Shown here in pieces: positions 1 to 5,604 of a stretch of DNA of 6,460 nt (position 1 is the stretch's first letter; every line of letters starts with the position of its first letter). The notes beneath the pieces were generated by a model. That model was not told the DNA's origin and did not search any database. It saw only the letters and a list, made by a program, of their open reading frames with translations. The stretch comes from JBOGXB01 sp050694215 (lineage in GTDB: Bacteria; Actinomycetota; CADDZG01; WHSQ01): contig JBOGXB010000091.1 of assembly GCA_050694215.1 (NCBI GenBank), positions 1-6,460 on the forward strand, in the 5' to 3' direction. A program made the position numbers and the translations under genes.

Positions 1-99
1 CTGGATGGATTCAGGGCAGCGGAGCCCCCGCCCCCGAGCCGGACTTTCGAGCCGCCGCCGGAGTCGGAGACCGAGACTTCCGTTCCGTCCTGGCAGTAG
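1..99 (+). CDS. C-terminal end of an upstream protein (partial, unidentified)
   Basis: An open frame runs from the first base to a TAG at 97-99, giving the last 32 residues of a protein that starts outside the window. The tail is low-complexity and rich in Pro and Glu, with runs such as AEPPPPS and FEPPPESETET, and ends in PSWQ. It contains no domain that could identify the protein. It resembles the disordered acidic/proline-rich segments of the next gene. It is read as coding because it shares strand and G/C third-position bias with the genes that follow and ends 31 bases before the next start, as expected for an operon. The function is unknown; short length keeps confidence moderate. Confidence 0.6.
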   Translation: MDGFRAAEPPPPSRTFEPPPESETETSVPSWQ

Positions 100-130
100 G
101 CGGGACCGGGGCGAAAGGTAGGAGGCAGCG

Positions 131-1432
131 ATGCTGAAGGGGACACTGGACGACTTCACCCTTCCCGACATCTTCAGGTTGATGTCGCTGGCGAGGAAAA
201 CCGGCGCGCTCGAGGTGCAGCGCTCCGCCGGCAACGGAAAGGTCTACTTCCGCGACGGCGAGGTGTACTTCGCCGAATCGAGCCTCACGCGCACGCCTCT
301 AGGACAGAAGCTCGTGCGGAGCGGCGTGATCACCGAGACACAGCTCATGAAGGCGCTCGACCTCCACAAGGAGAAGGGTTTGCGCCTCGGCGACGTGCTG
401 GTGGCCGAGGACATCGTCTCCAGGGAGGAGCTCCTCGAGGCCGTCCGATCGCAGATCGAGGACGCCGCGTTCGACCTGCTCCGATGGGACCTTGGCGAGT
501 TCGCGTGGGAGTCGGGTGAGGGGATCGAGCCCGAGGTCCCGATCATGGTTTCGGTCGAGAACCTCATCATGGAGGCGAGCCGGCGACTCGACGAGCTCGA
601 GATCATCCTGCGCAAGATCCCGAGTGAGCATGCGATCCTCGGCATGGCCGCCGCTCCGCCGGTCGGTGCCGTCGAGATCAACATCACCCCCGAGGAATGG
701 CGCATCCTGGTTCAGGTCAACGGCGAGCGCAGCGTGGCGGAGATCGCAGAGAGCCTCGACGTGGAGACGCTCGATGCGATGAAGTCCCTCTACGGGATGG
801 TGTCCACCGGCCTGATAGAGGTTGTTGGAGGCGTCCCCGAAGGCTGGCAGCCACCCACAGAAGAACCACCCGCAGAAGAAGAGGAGCCGGAGCTCGAGGA
901 AGCTTCGTCCCCTTTTGAGCCCGAGTCGGTTTCGAGCGAGATCCAGCCGGAGGTCGCGCCGGCCGAGATTAGGTCGGAATCCGTCTCAGACGAGGCCCCG
1001 CCAGAGCGGGACGAGGCAGGGGACCCCTTTGCGGCCGAGCTTTTAAGCGATGAGCCGGTCGAGCGTCCCACCCGCCCGGACGCGGCCGACGTCGACGTGG
1101 AGGCCGAGGCCGAGCTGATCCGTGAGGGGGCCGAGCCCGCGGTCGAGCGCGAAGAGGAGGAATCCAAGACCGGCGGCACGGCTGTCGAGGAAGCCCGGCA
1201 GGCAGCCGAGAAGGAGCCTCCCAAAGTGGACCGGATCGCAGCCGTTCGTGAGCTGTCCGGCCTCTTCCGCGAGGAGGGCGAGCAGGATGACGCCCGTCCC
1301 GCGTTCCGCGGCAATGGCGGTGGGTCCGATGCCCCTGAGGATGAGCCGGATCAACGCCGGCGTGTCGAGGACGACGAGCTGGTAACGAAAAGCTTGATCT
1401 CCAAGCTCATCTCGGGCGTCCAGGACCTCTAG
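131..1432 (+). CDS. PATAN (DUF4388) domain protein with MshEN-like helical insertion and acidic linker
   Basis: This is a 433-residue cytoplasmic protein with no signal peptide or membrane segment. Residues 1-50 (MLKGTLDDFTLPDIFRLM, then GKVYFRDGEVYFAES) are the typical start of a PATAN/DUF4388 domain, which resumes near 110-155 (AAFDLLRWDLGEFAWESGE). Between them, residues 56-108 form a helical insertion of two 24-residue repeats resembling MshEN motifs. Residues 183-232 look like a small winged-helix segment (ITPEEWRILVQVNGERSVAE). Residues 236-360 are a disordered linker rich in Glu, Pro and Ala. Two short conserved-looking blocks close the protein: 366-382 (DRIAAVRELSGLF) and 411-433 (ELVTKSLISKLISGVQDL). 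The start follows AGGAGG at 120-125 with 5-base spacing. PATAN domains are adaptor modules, and some bind PilB in cyanobacteria. Its place ahead of a GTPase and pilB suggests a pilus-regulating adaptor. The domain call is secure; the partner is inferred. Confidence 0.9.
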   Translation: MLKGTLDDFTLPDIFRLMSLARKTGALEVQRSAGNGKVYFRDGEVYFAESSLTRTPLGQKLVRSGVITETQLMKALDLHKEKGLRLGDVLVAEDIVSREELLEAVRSQIEDAAFDLLRWDLGEFAWESGEGIEPEVPIMVSVENLIMEASRRLDELEIILRKIPSEHAILGMAAAPPVGAVEINITPEEWRILVQVNGERSVAEIAESLDVETLDAMKSLYGMVSTGLIEVVGGVPEGWQPPTEEPPAEEEEPELEEASSPFEPESVSSEIQPEVAPAEIRSESVSDEAPPERDEAGDPFAAELLSDEPVERPTRPDAADVDVEAEAELIREGAEPAVEREEEESKTGGTAVEEARQAAEKEPPKVDRIAAVRELSGLFREEGEQDDARPAFRGNGGGSDAPEDEPDQRRRVEDDELVTKSLISKLISGVQDL

Positions 1433-1446
1433 TCCCGGGGCCCGCG

Positions 1447-2064
1447 ATGGCTGGGAGAACGAGGATGGTCCGCCGGAGCCGAGCCCGGAGGGCCAAGGCC
1501 GTCCGGCCCTTCAAGATCGTCGTCACCGGTCCGTTCGCGGCCGGTAAGACGACGCTGATCAAGACCATCAGCGAGGTGGCCATCGTCGGAACGGAACGCA
1601 ACGTTTCGGACGAAACGCAATCCACCAAGCCCAAGACGACGGTCGCGATGGACTTCGGCCGCATCACCTTCGCGGACGACCTCTCACTGTTCCTCTTCGG
1701 GACCCCAGGGCAACGCCGTTTCGAGGTGATGTGGGAGATCCTCTCGGAGGGGATGATCGGATTCATACTGCTCGTGAACGCGGGGGACTGGCGCTCGGTG
1801 GAAGAGGCCTCGCACATCCTCGACCAGTTCCGCCGCTACGCCGAAGTTCCCTACGTGGTTGGTATCACCCACCTGGACGACGCCGGGGAGACGCTGGAGG
1901 TCGTGTCCGGGAAGGTTAGGGAGACCCTGGAGCTTCCCGAGCGGATAGCGGTCCTGGAATGTGACCCGCGGCAACGTGAGGACGTGAAGACGTTGATGCT
2001 GCACATCCTCGTGGGCGTCTTGCGACGACTCGAGGAAGCAGCGGCGACGAAGGATCCAGCGTGA
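1447..2064 (+). CDS. Small GTPase of the MglA / conservon CvnD type
   Basis: This 205-residue soluble Ras-like GTPase shows a P-loop GPFAAGKTT at residues 28-36. The block TTVAMDFGRI (64-73), which includes the switch I region, is typical of the actinobacterial conservon GTPases. The G3 region is FLFGTPGQRRF (82-92). As in MglA, it keeps PGQ but lacks the usual Asp of DxxG. The G4 position reads THLD (141-144) instead of NKxD, and ECDPRQ (171-176) fits G5. The first 23 residues are strongly basic (Arg/Lys-rich). No C-terminal lipidation cysteine is present. It starts 14 bases after the PATAN gene and shares a GTGA overlap with the next gene, so the three are probably co-transcribed. MglA-type GTPases control cell polarity and pilus placement in Myxococcus; such a role here is inferred. 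No roadblock-type GAP partner is visible. The ATG at 1447 lacks a ribosome binding site, so the true start may be the in-frame ATG at 1465. Confidence 0.88.
   Translation: MAGRTRMVRRSRARRAKAVRPFKIVVTGPFAAGKTTLIKTISEVAIVGTERNVSDETQSTKPKTTVAMDFGRITFADDLSLFLFGTPGQRRFEVMWEILSEGMIGFILLVNAGDWRSVEEASHILDQFRRYAEVPYVVGITHLDDAGETLEVVSGKVRETLELPERIAVLECDPRQREDVKTLMLHILVGVLRRLEEAAATKDPA
1453..1457 (+). promoter_or_regulatory. Shine-Dalgarno GGGAG favouring an internal start of the GTPase gene
   Basis: GGGAG lies seven bases before the in-frame ATG at 1465 (Met7 of the longer form). The ATG at 1447 is preceded only by a C/G-rich stretch with no ribosome binding site. The shorter product (199 residues) keeps the P-loop and most of the basic N-terminus, so the biology is unchanged either way. 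Confidence 0.4.
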
Positions 2065-2414
2065 TCCGCAGGCTCCTGGAGCGGCTCTTGGGACGCCGGA
2101 GCAGCAGTGCCGAGACCATTACTCCCACGATCGGGGAGGTGCCTTCGGTGCCGCAACCATCCGGTTCGGCGCCTCCGCCTCCGCCTCCGCCACCGCTACT
2201 GCCCCCACCGCCACCACCTCTGCTACTGCCCCCACCGCCACCGCCTCGACGGGATGAACCGGCTGCGTCCTCGGAGGAGGACGAGCACGACTCTCGGGTG
2301 CATCTCGTGATGGTCGACGGGAGCGTGCGCCGCGCTCCCGGAGAGGGCGAGCTGGGTGAACAGATCCGGTACGTGGCAACGAATCTGATCGGCAGGAAGC
2401 CGAGGGAGAAATGA
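2061..2414 (+). CDS. Small polyproline-rich hypothetical protein
   Basis: This is a 117-residue protein that I do not recognise. It starts at a GTG whose last two bases are shared with the GTPase stop (GTGA at 2061-2064). AAGGA at 2050-2054 lies six bases upstream, so translation is probably coupled to the GTPase. Residues 1-13 are basic and amphipathic (MIRRLLERLLGRR). Residues 38-62 are three proline runs of 8, 6 and 6 separated by LL and LLL. A short Glu/Asp-rich stretch follows (71-77). Residues 79-112 look like a compact ordered segment, with VHLVMVDGSV then GELGEQIRYVATNLI. There is no signal peptide, and the Leu-Pro part is not a convincing membrane helix. The layout suggests a small adaptor with a helical anchor, a stiff proline spacer and a C-terminal binding module. 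Proline runs of this kind usually need elongation factor P for efficient translation. It is likely a real gene, given the coupling and codon bias; the function is unknown. Confidence 0.75.
   Translation: MIRRLLERLLGRRSSSAETITPTIGEVPSVPQPSGSAPPPPPPPPLLPPPPPPLLLPPPPPPRRDEPAASSEEDEHDSRVHLVMVDGSVRRAPGEGELGEQIRYVATNLIGRKPREK
2195..2247 (+). repeat. 27-bp tandem duplication encoding the Leu/Pro repeat
   Basis: The segment beginning at 2195 repeats with a 27-base period at 2222. The two copies share 21 identical bases, then one A-to-G difference, then four more identical bases. The period is nine codons, so each unit encodes LLPPPPPPL or LLPPPPPPR in frame. A recent in-frame duplication or slippage event is the simplest explanation. 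Copy number could vary between strains without breaking the gene. Confidence 0.8.
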
Positions 2415-2529
2415 GTCGTTCACCTGATGCTGTGGCCGTCTCGGAGGCGCCTTCAGTCTCTCTATTGGGGGCCGATAAAAGCTCTGTATGGGGCCTGGAC
2501 AGGTCAGGACCCGCGAGGGGGCTGATGGC
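2415..2529 (+). promoter_or_regulatory. Leader region before pilB, possible internal promoter
   Basis: This is the largest gap between genes in the window and is locally less GC-rich around 2456-2490. GATAAA at 2474-2479 is a weak -10-like match (four of six positions) and would place a transcript start near 2487; no convincing -35 is seen. A short imperfect hairpin is present: GGGCCTG (2491-2497) pairs with CAGG and CCC (2505-2512, one bulged A) around a seven-base loop. There is no poly-T tract, so it is not an intrinsic terminator. Separate expression of the pilus motor genes from the upstream regulators is possible but unproven. Confidence 0.25.
2515..2521 (+). promoter_or_regulatory. Shine-Dalgarno GAGGGGG supporting a GTG start for pilB
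   Basis: A purine-rich GAGGGGG lies eight bases before the GTG at 2530. The competing in-frame ATG at 2488 has only a G-run at 2467-2471, about 16 bases away. The 14 residues between the two starts (MGPGQVRTREGADG) do not look like part of the MshEN fold. Confidence 0.5.
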
Positions 2530-4233
2530 GTGAGCACGACTGCGGTTCGGCCCGGCGGCCAGTTGGGGGAGCTTCTTCTGTCGCGGGGACTGATCACCGA
2601 AGAGCAGTTGGAGATGGCGCGCCATCAGGCAAGTCAGCGCGGGCGCAGCCTGGGACGTCTCGTGATCGAGATGGGCTTCGTGACCGAGTCGGGGCTCGTA
2701 TCGGTACTGGCGGAGCAGCTCGGGCTCGAGTTCATCGACCTCACCGAGGCACAATTCGACGTCTCCGCCATGGGCCTCGTGCCGGAGGCCGTCGCGCGGC
2801 GGCACAACTGCATCCCGGTCTCCTTCGACGAGGACGGCAAGCTCTTGCTGGCGATGGCCGACCCGGCCAACGTCGTCGCGGTCGACGACATCCGGGCGAT
2901 GGCCAAGTGCGACGTCCGCACGATCGTCGCAACGAAGGCCGACGTCGTCGCCGCCATCAACCGCCATTACCGGCTCGACACGGCTGCCGAGTCGCTCGCC
3001 GAGGAGGCCGCCGAGATCGCCGAGTCGGAGACCAAGACCCTCGACGAAGTCGAGGAGGGGGCGGGGGCCGAGGACGCTCCGATCATCAAGCTCGTCAACC
3101 TGCTCATCACCCAGGCGGTGAACGACCGGGCCAGCGACATCCACCTCGAGCCCCAGGAGCGCGGCCTCAAGGTCCGCTACCGCATCGACGGCGTGCTGCA
3201 CGAGGTCATGAGCCCGCCGAAGTCGGTCCAGGCCGGAATCACGAGCCGCCTGAAGATCATGGCCGACATCAACATTGCCGAGCGCCGGCTCCCACAGGAC
3301 GGCCGCATCGGCCTCAAGGTGCAGAACAAGGCCATCGACATCCGCGTCGCCACGCTACCTACCGTCTACGGCGAGAAGCTCGTCATGCGATTGCTGGACA
3401 AGTCCAGCGTCCTTCTGCAGCTTCAGGACCTCGGGTTCCAGCCGGAGAACTTCCGCCGCTTCCAGGACTCCTACCGCAAGCCTTACGGCATGATCCTCGT
3501 CACCGGCCCGACCGGCTCGGGTAAGTCGACGACGCTGTACGCGACCCTCAATATCCTCAACCAGCCTCACGTCAACATCATCACCGTGGAGGATCCGGTC
3601 GAGTACCGGCTGGCCGGCGTCAACCAGGTGCAGACCAACAACAAGGCGGGACTGACGTTCGCCTCCGCCCTTCGCTCGATCCTGCGAAGCGACCCCGACA
3701 TCATCCTGATTGGCGAGATCCGCGACCGGGAGACGGCGCAGATCGCGGTCGAGGCGGCGCTCACCGGGCACCTCGTCCTGTCCACGCTGCACACCAACGA
3801 CGCACCGTCGTCCATGACCCGTCTCACCGAGATGGGGATCGAGCCTTTTCTCGTCGCGTCCGCCCTCGACTCCGTGCTGGCTCAGCGGCTCGCCCGCAAG
3901 CTCTGCGACCGCTGCAAGGAGGCCTACGTGCCGACCGAGGAAGAGCTCAGACGGGCGCAGTTCCCGTGGGAAGAGGGGGAGGAGCTGCCCAAGCTCTACA
4001 GGGGGGTGGGATGCACGTCCTGCAGCAAGACGGGCTACAAGGGCCGGATGGCGGTCCACGAGGTCATGTCCGCGTCCGAGGAGATCGAAAGGCTTGTGGT
4101 CGAGCATGCATCTGCCGATGAGATCGGAAAGGTTGCTCGGTCTCAGGGCATGACCGCCCTGCGCGACGACGGGATGGAGAAGGTTCGCATGGGTCTGACC
4201 TCGATCGAGGAGATCCTGCGGGTCGTCGTCTAG
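2530..4233 (+). CDS. pilB: Type IV pilus assembly (extension) ATPase PilB
   Basis: PilB is the cytoplasmic hexameric ATPase that powers pilus polymerisation through PilC. From the GTG at 2530 the product is 567 residues, normal for the family; an in-frame ATG at 2488 would add 14. Residues about 9-145 form an MshEN/T2SSE N-terminal domain, with its two helical repeats at 11-34 and 40-63. The N2 domain begins near 180 (SDIHLEP, YRIDGVLHEV). Catalytic boxes are complete: Walker A GPTGSGKST (326-334), Asp box ITVEDPVEY (351-359), Walker B DPDIILIGEIRD (388-399) and His box GHLVLSTLHT (413-422). Four cysteines, 459/462 and 495/498 (CDRC and CTSC), form the zinc site typical of PilB/GspE. This site and the MshEN domain separate it from PilT. 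The signature arginines of both MshEN motifs are replaced (Q11, S40), so c-di-GMP binding is doubtful. It is followed by pilT and pilC on the same strand. Confidence 0.95.
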   Translation: MSTTAVRPGGQLGELLLSRGLITEEQLEMARHQASQRGRSLGRLVIEMGFVTESGLVSVLAEQLGLEFIDLTEAQFDVSAMGLVPEAVARRHNCIPVSFDEDGKLLLAMADPANVVAVDDIRAMAKCDVRTIVATKADVVAAINRHYRLDTAAESLAEEAAEIAESETKTLDEVEEGAGAEDAPIIKLVNLLITQAVNDRASDIHLEPQERGLKVRYRIDGVLHEVMSPPKSVQAGITSRLKIMADINIAERRLPQDGRIGLKVQNKAIDIRVATLPTVYGEKLVMRLLDKSSVLLQLQDLGFQPENFRRFQDSYRKPYGMILVTGPTGSGKSTTLYATLNILNQPHVNIITVEDPVEYRLAGVNQVQTNNKAGLTFASALRSILRSDPDIILIGEIRDRETAQIAVEAALTGHLVLSTLHTNDAPSSMTRLTEMGIEPFLVASALDSVLAQRLARKLCDRCKEAYVPTEEELRRAQFPWEEGEELPKLYRGVGCTSCSKTGYKGRMAVHEVMSASEEIERLVVEHASADEIGKVARSQGMTALRDDGMEKVRMGLTSIEEILRVVV

Positions 4234-4275
4234 GACGGGCTCAGTGAACTACGGAGAGAGAAGACGGCTCGGGGC

Positions 4276-4281
4276 AAGGAG
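4276..4281 (+). promoter_or_regulatory. Shine-Dalgarno AAGGAG for the long form of pilT
   Basis: AAGGAG lies six bases before the ATG at 4288, a near-ideal site, and supports translation of the long N-terminal extension of PilT. A second good site, GGAGG at 4467-4471, precedes an internal in-frame ATG at 4480. Confidence 0.65.
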
Positions 4282-4287
4282 TGAGAG

Positions 4288-5601
4288 ATGACGTACACAG
4301 GAAAGGGACAGGAGGAGTCGGCTTACCGGGGGGCCCAGCCCTCGCATCAGCCCGACTCCAAGCAGGCCCGCCAGGGCGGGGACGCGCCGGCACCACCACA
4401 GGCCAGCTCCTCCCAGCAGCAAGAGCAGGAGCACGGCGGCGGAACGGGCGTCGCGTCGTTCGGTCCGGAGGACTTCCCCATGAAGGAGGCCACCCCGGTC
4501 GCGACTGCAGTCGCCGAGCCGGATGACACCGAGCGCGAGCCGAACCTCGCCCAGTTCCTCACGTACGTGCTCGAGAGGGGCTGCTCCGACCTCCACATGA
4601 CGACCGGGCTGCCGCCGATGGCTCGCCTTCACGGCGAGCTGCGCCCGATCCCCGGCTTCCGCAAGCTGTTCCCCAAGGACCTGCAGGAGCTCGTCTACGC
4701 GATCCTGACCCAGAAGCAGCGCGAGATGTTCGAAGAGCGCCTCGAGCTCGACGTCTCCTACTCGCTGCCGGGCAAGGCCCGCTTCCGAGTCAACGTGTTC
4801 CAGCAGCGCGACGCCCTCGGCACAGTGATGCGAGCGATTCCGTTCGAGATCAGGAGTCTCGATGACCTCGGCCTGCCGCAGTCGGTCAAGGAGTTCGCCA
4901 ACATGCGGCGCGGCCTCGTGCTGGTCACGGGTATCACCGGCTCGGGTAAGTCGACGACTCTCGCGTCCCTGATCGACATCATCAATGCCGGCAGGTCGGA
5001 GCACATCATGACGGTCGAGGACCCGATCGAGTTCCTCCACCGCCACAAGCGCTCGATAGTCAACCAGCGCGAGATCGGGACCGATACGCACAGCTTTGCC
5101 AACGCCCTCAAGCACGTGCTGCGCCAGGACCCCGACGTCATCCTCGTGGGCGAGATGCGCGACCTCGAGACGATCTCGACCGCACTCACGGCGGCCGAGA
5201 CCGGCCACCTCGTGTTCGCCACACTGCACACGCAGGACGCGCCCCAGTCGATCGATCGTGTCATCGACGTGTTCCCGCCCCACCAGCAGCAGCAGATCAG
5301 GGTCCAGCTCGCCGCAACGATCGCCGGCGTCGTGTCCCAGCAGCTGCTCCCGACCCCCGACGGCAAGGGCCGGGCCCTTGCGGCCGAGGTCCTCTTCGCC
5401 ACGCCGGCCGTGCGGAACCTCATTCGCGAGGGCAAAACGCACCAGATCTACACGTCGATGCAGGCGGGCGGGAAGTTCGGGATGCAGGTCATGGACCAGC
5501 ACCTCGCCGAGCTCGTGAAGAAGGGCAAGGTCAACTACGAGACGGCGCTCGAGCGCTGTCATCACGTCGAAGAGTTCAACCGTCTGGCTGGAAGGGGGTA
5601 G
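4288..5601 (+). CDS. pilT: Type IV pilus retraction ATPase PilT with long N-terminal extension
   Basis: PilT is the cytoplasmic hexameric ATPase that depolymerises the pilus and drives retraction and twitching. The product is 437 residues, against about 340-370 for most PilT proteins. Recognisable homology starts near residue 87 (LAQFLTYVLERGCSDLHMT). Residues 1-85 are low-complexity, rich in Gln, Gly, Pro and Ser, and probably disordered. Motifs: Walker A GITGSGKST (215-223), Asp box MTVEDPIEF (241-249), Walker B DPDVILVGEMRD (281-292) and His box GHLVFATLHT (306-315). AVRNLIRE (374-381) matches the AIRNLIRE motif needed for retraction, and GMQVMDQHL (398-406) is also family-typical. There is no MshEN domain and no tetracysteine zinc site, which separates it from PilB. 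It lies 54 bases after pilB and is almost joined to pilC. The start at 4288 is chosen for its AAGGAG site and coding-like third positions; an internal start at 4480 would give a family-typical 373 residues. Confidence 0.95.
   Translation: MTYTGKGQEESAYRGAQPSHQPDSKQARQGGDAPAPPQASSSQQQEQEHGGGTGVASFGPEDFPMKEATPVATAVAEPDDTEREPNLAQFLTYVLERGCSDLHMTTGLPPMARLHGELRPIPGFRKLFPKDLQELVYAILTQKQREMFEERLELDVSYSLPGKARFRVNVFQQRDALGTVMRAIPFEIRSLDDLGLPQSVKEFANMRRGLVLVTGITGSGKSTTLASLIDIINAGRSEHIMTVEDPIEFLHRHKRSIVNQREIGTDTHSFANALKHVLRQDPDVILVGEMRDLETISTALTAAETGHLVFATLHTQDAPQSIDRVIDVFPPHQQQQIRVQLAATIAGVVSQQLLPTPDGKGRALAAEVLFATPAVRNLIREGKTHQIYTSMQAGGKFGMQVMDQHLAELVKKGKVNYETALERCHHVEEFNRLAGRG
5590..5598 (+). promoter_or_regulatory. 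Ribosome binding site of pilC inside the end of pilT
   Basis: GGAAGGGGG ends six bases before the GTG at 5605 and lies within the last codons of pilT, whose stop is at 5599-5601. The three-base gap between stop and start suggests translational coupling of PilT and PilC. Confidence 0.5.
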
Positions 5602-5604
5602 CGC

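Noticed and set aside
1391..1407. Inverted repeat AGCTTG / CAAGCT near the end of the PATAN gene
   Set aside because: It has a six-base stem and five-base loop inside coding sequence for a Ser/Leu/Ile/Lys helix. There is no following T-run, so it is not a terminator.
2168..2250. Possible membrane helix in the Leu/Pro segment of the small protein
   Set aside because: Continuous proline runs are incompatible with an ordinary transmembrane helix; the segment is better read as an extended polyproline spacer.
2389..2403. Inverted repeat TCGGC / GCCGA at the end of the small proline-rich gene
   Set aside because: The stem is only five base pairs, it lies within coding sequence and no T-tract follows; it is expected by chance in GC-rich DNA.
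2445..2452. Palindrome AGGCGCCT in the gap before pilB
   Set aside because: It is eight bases with no loop and no extension; too short to claim an operator.
2119..3201. 360-residue minus-strand open frame across the small gene, the gap and the start of pilB
   Set aside because: It crosses gene boundaries and mirrors the proline repeats and PilB codons; its composition is typical of a shadow frame in GC-rich DNA.
3511..4958. A 23-base exact repeat shared by pilB (3511-3533) and pilT (4936-4958)
   Set aside because: Both copies encode the same Walker A residues (TGSGKSTT). Conserved protein sequence and shared codon preference explain it, though the GGT-AAG codons also recur in the GTPase P-loop.
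4249..5565. 438-residue open frame on the minus strand opposite pilT
   Set aside because: The sense strand encodes an unmistakable PilT with all catalytic motifs. The antisense frame stays open because of G/C-biased codons and shows no recognisable domain.
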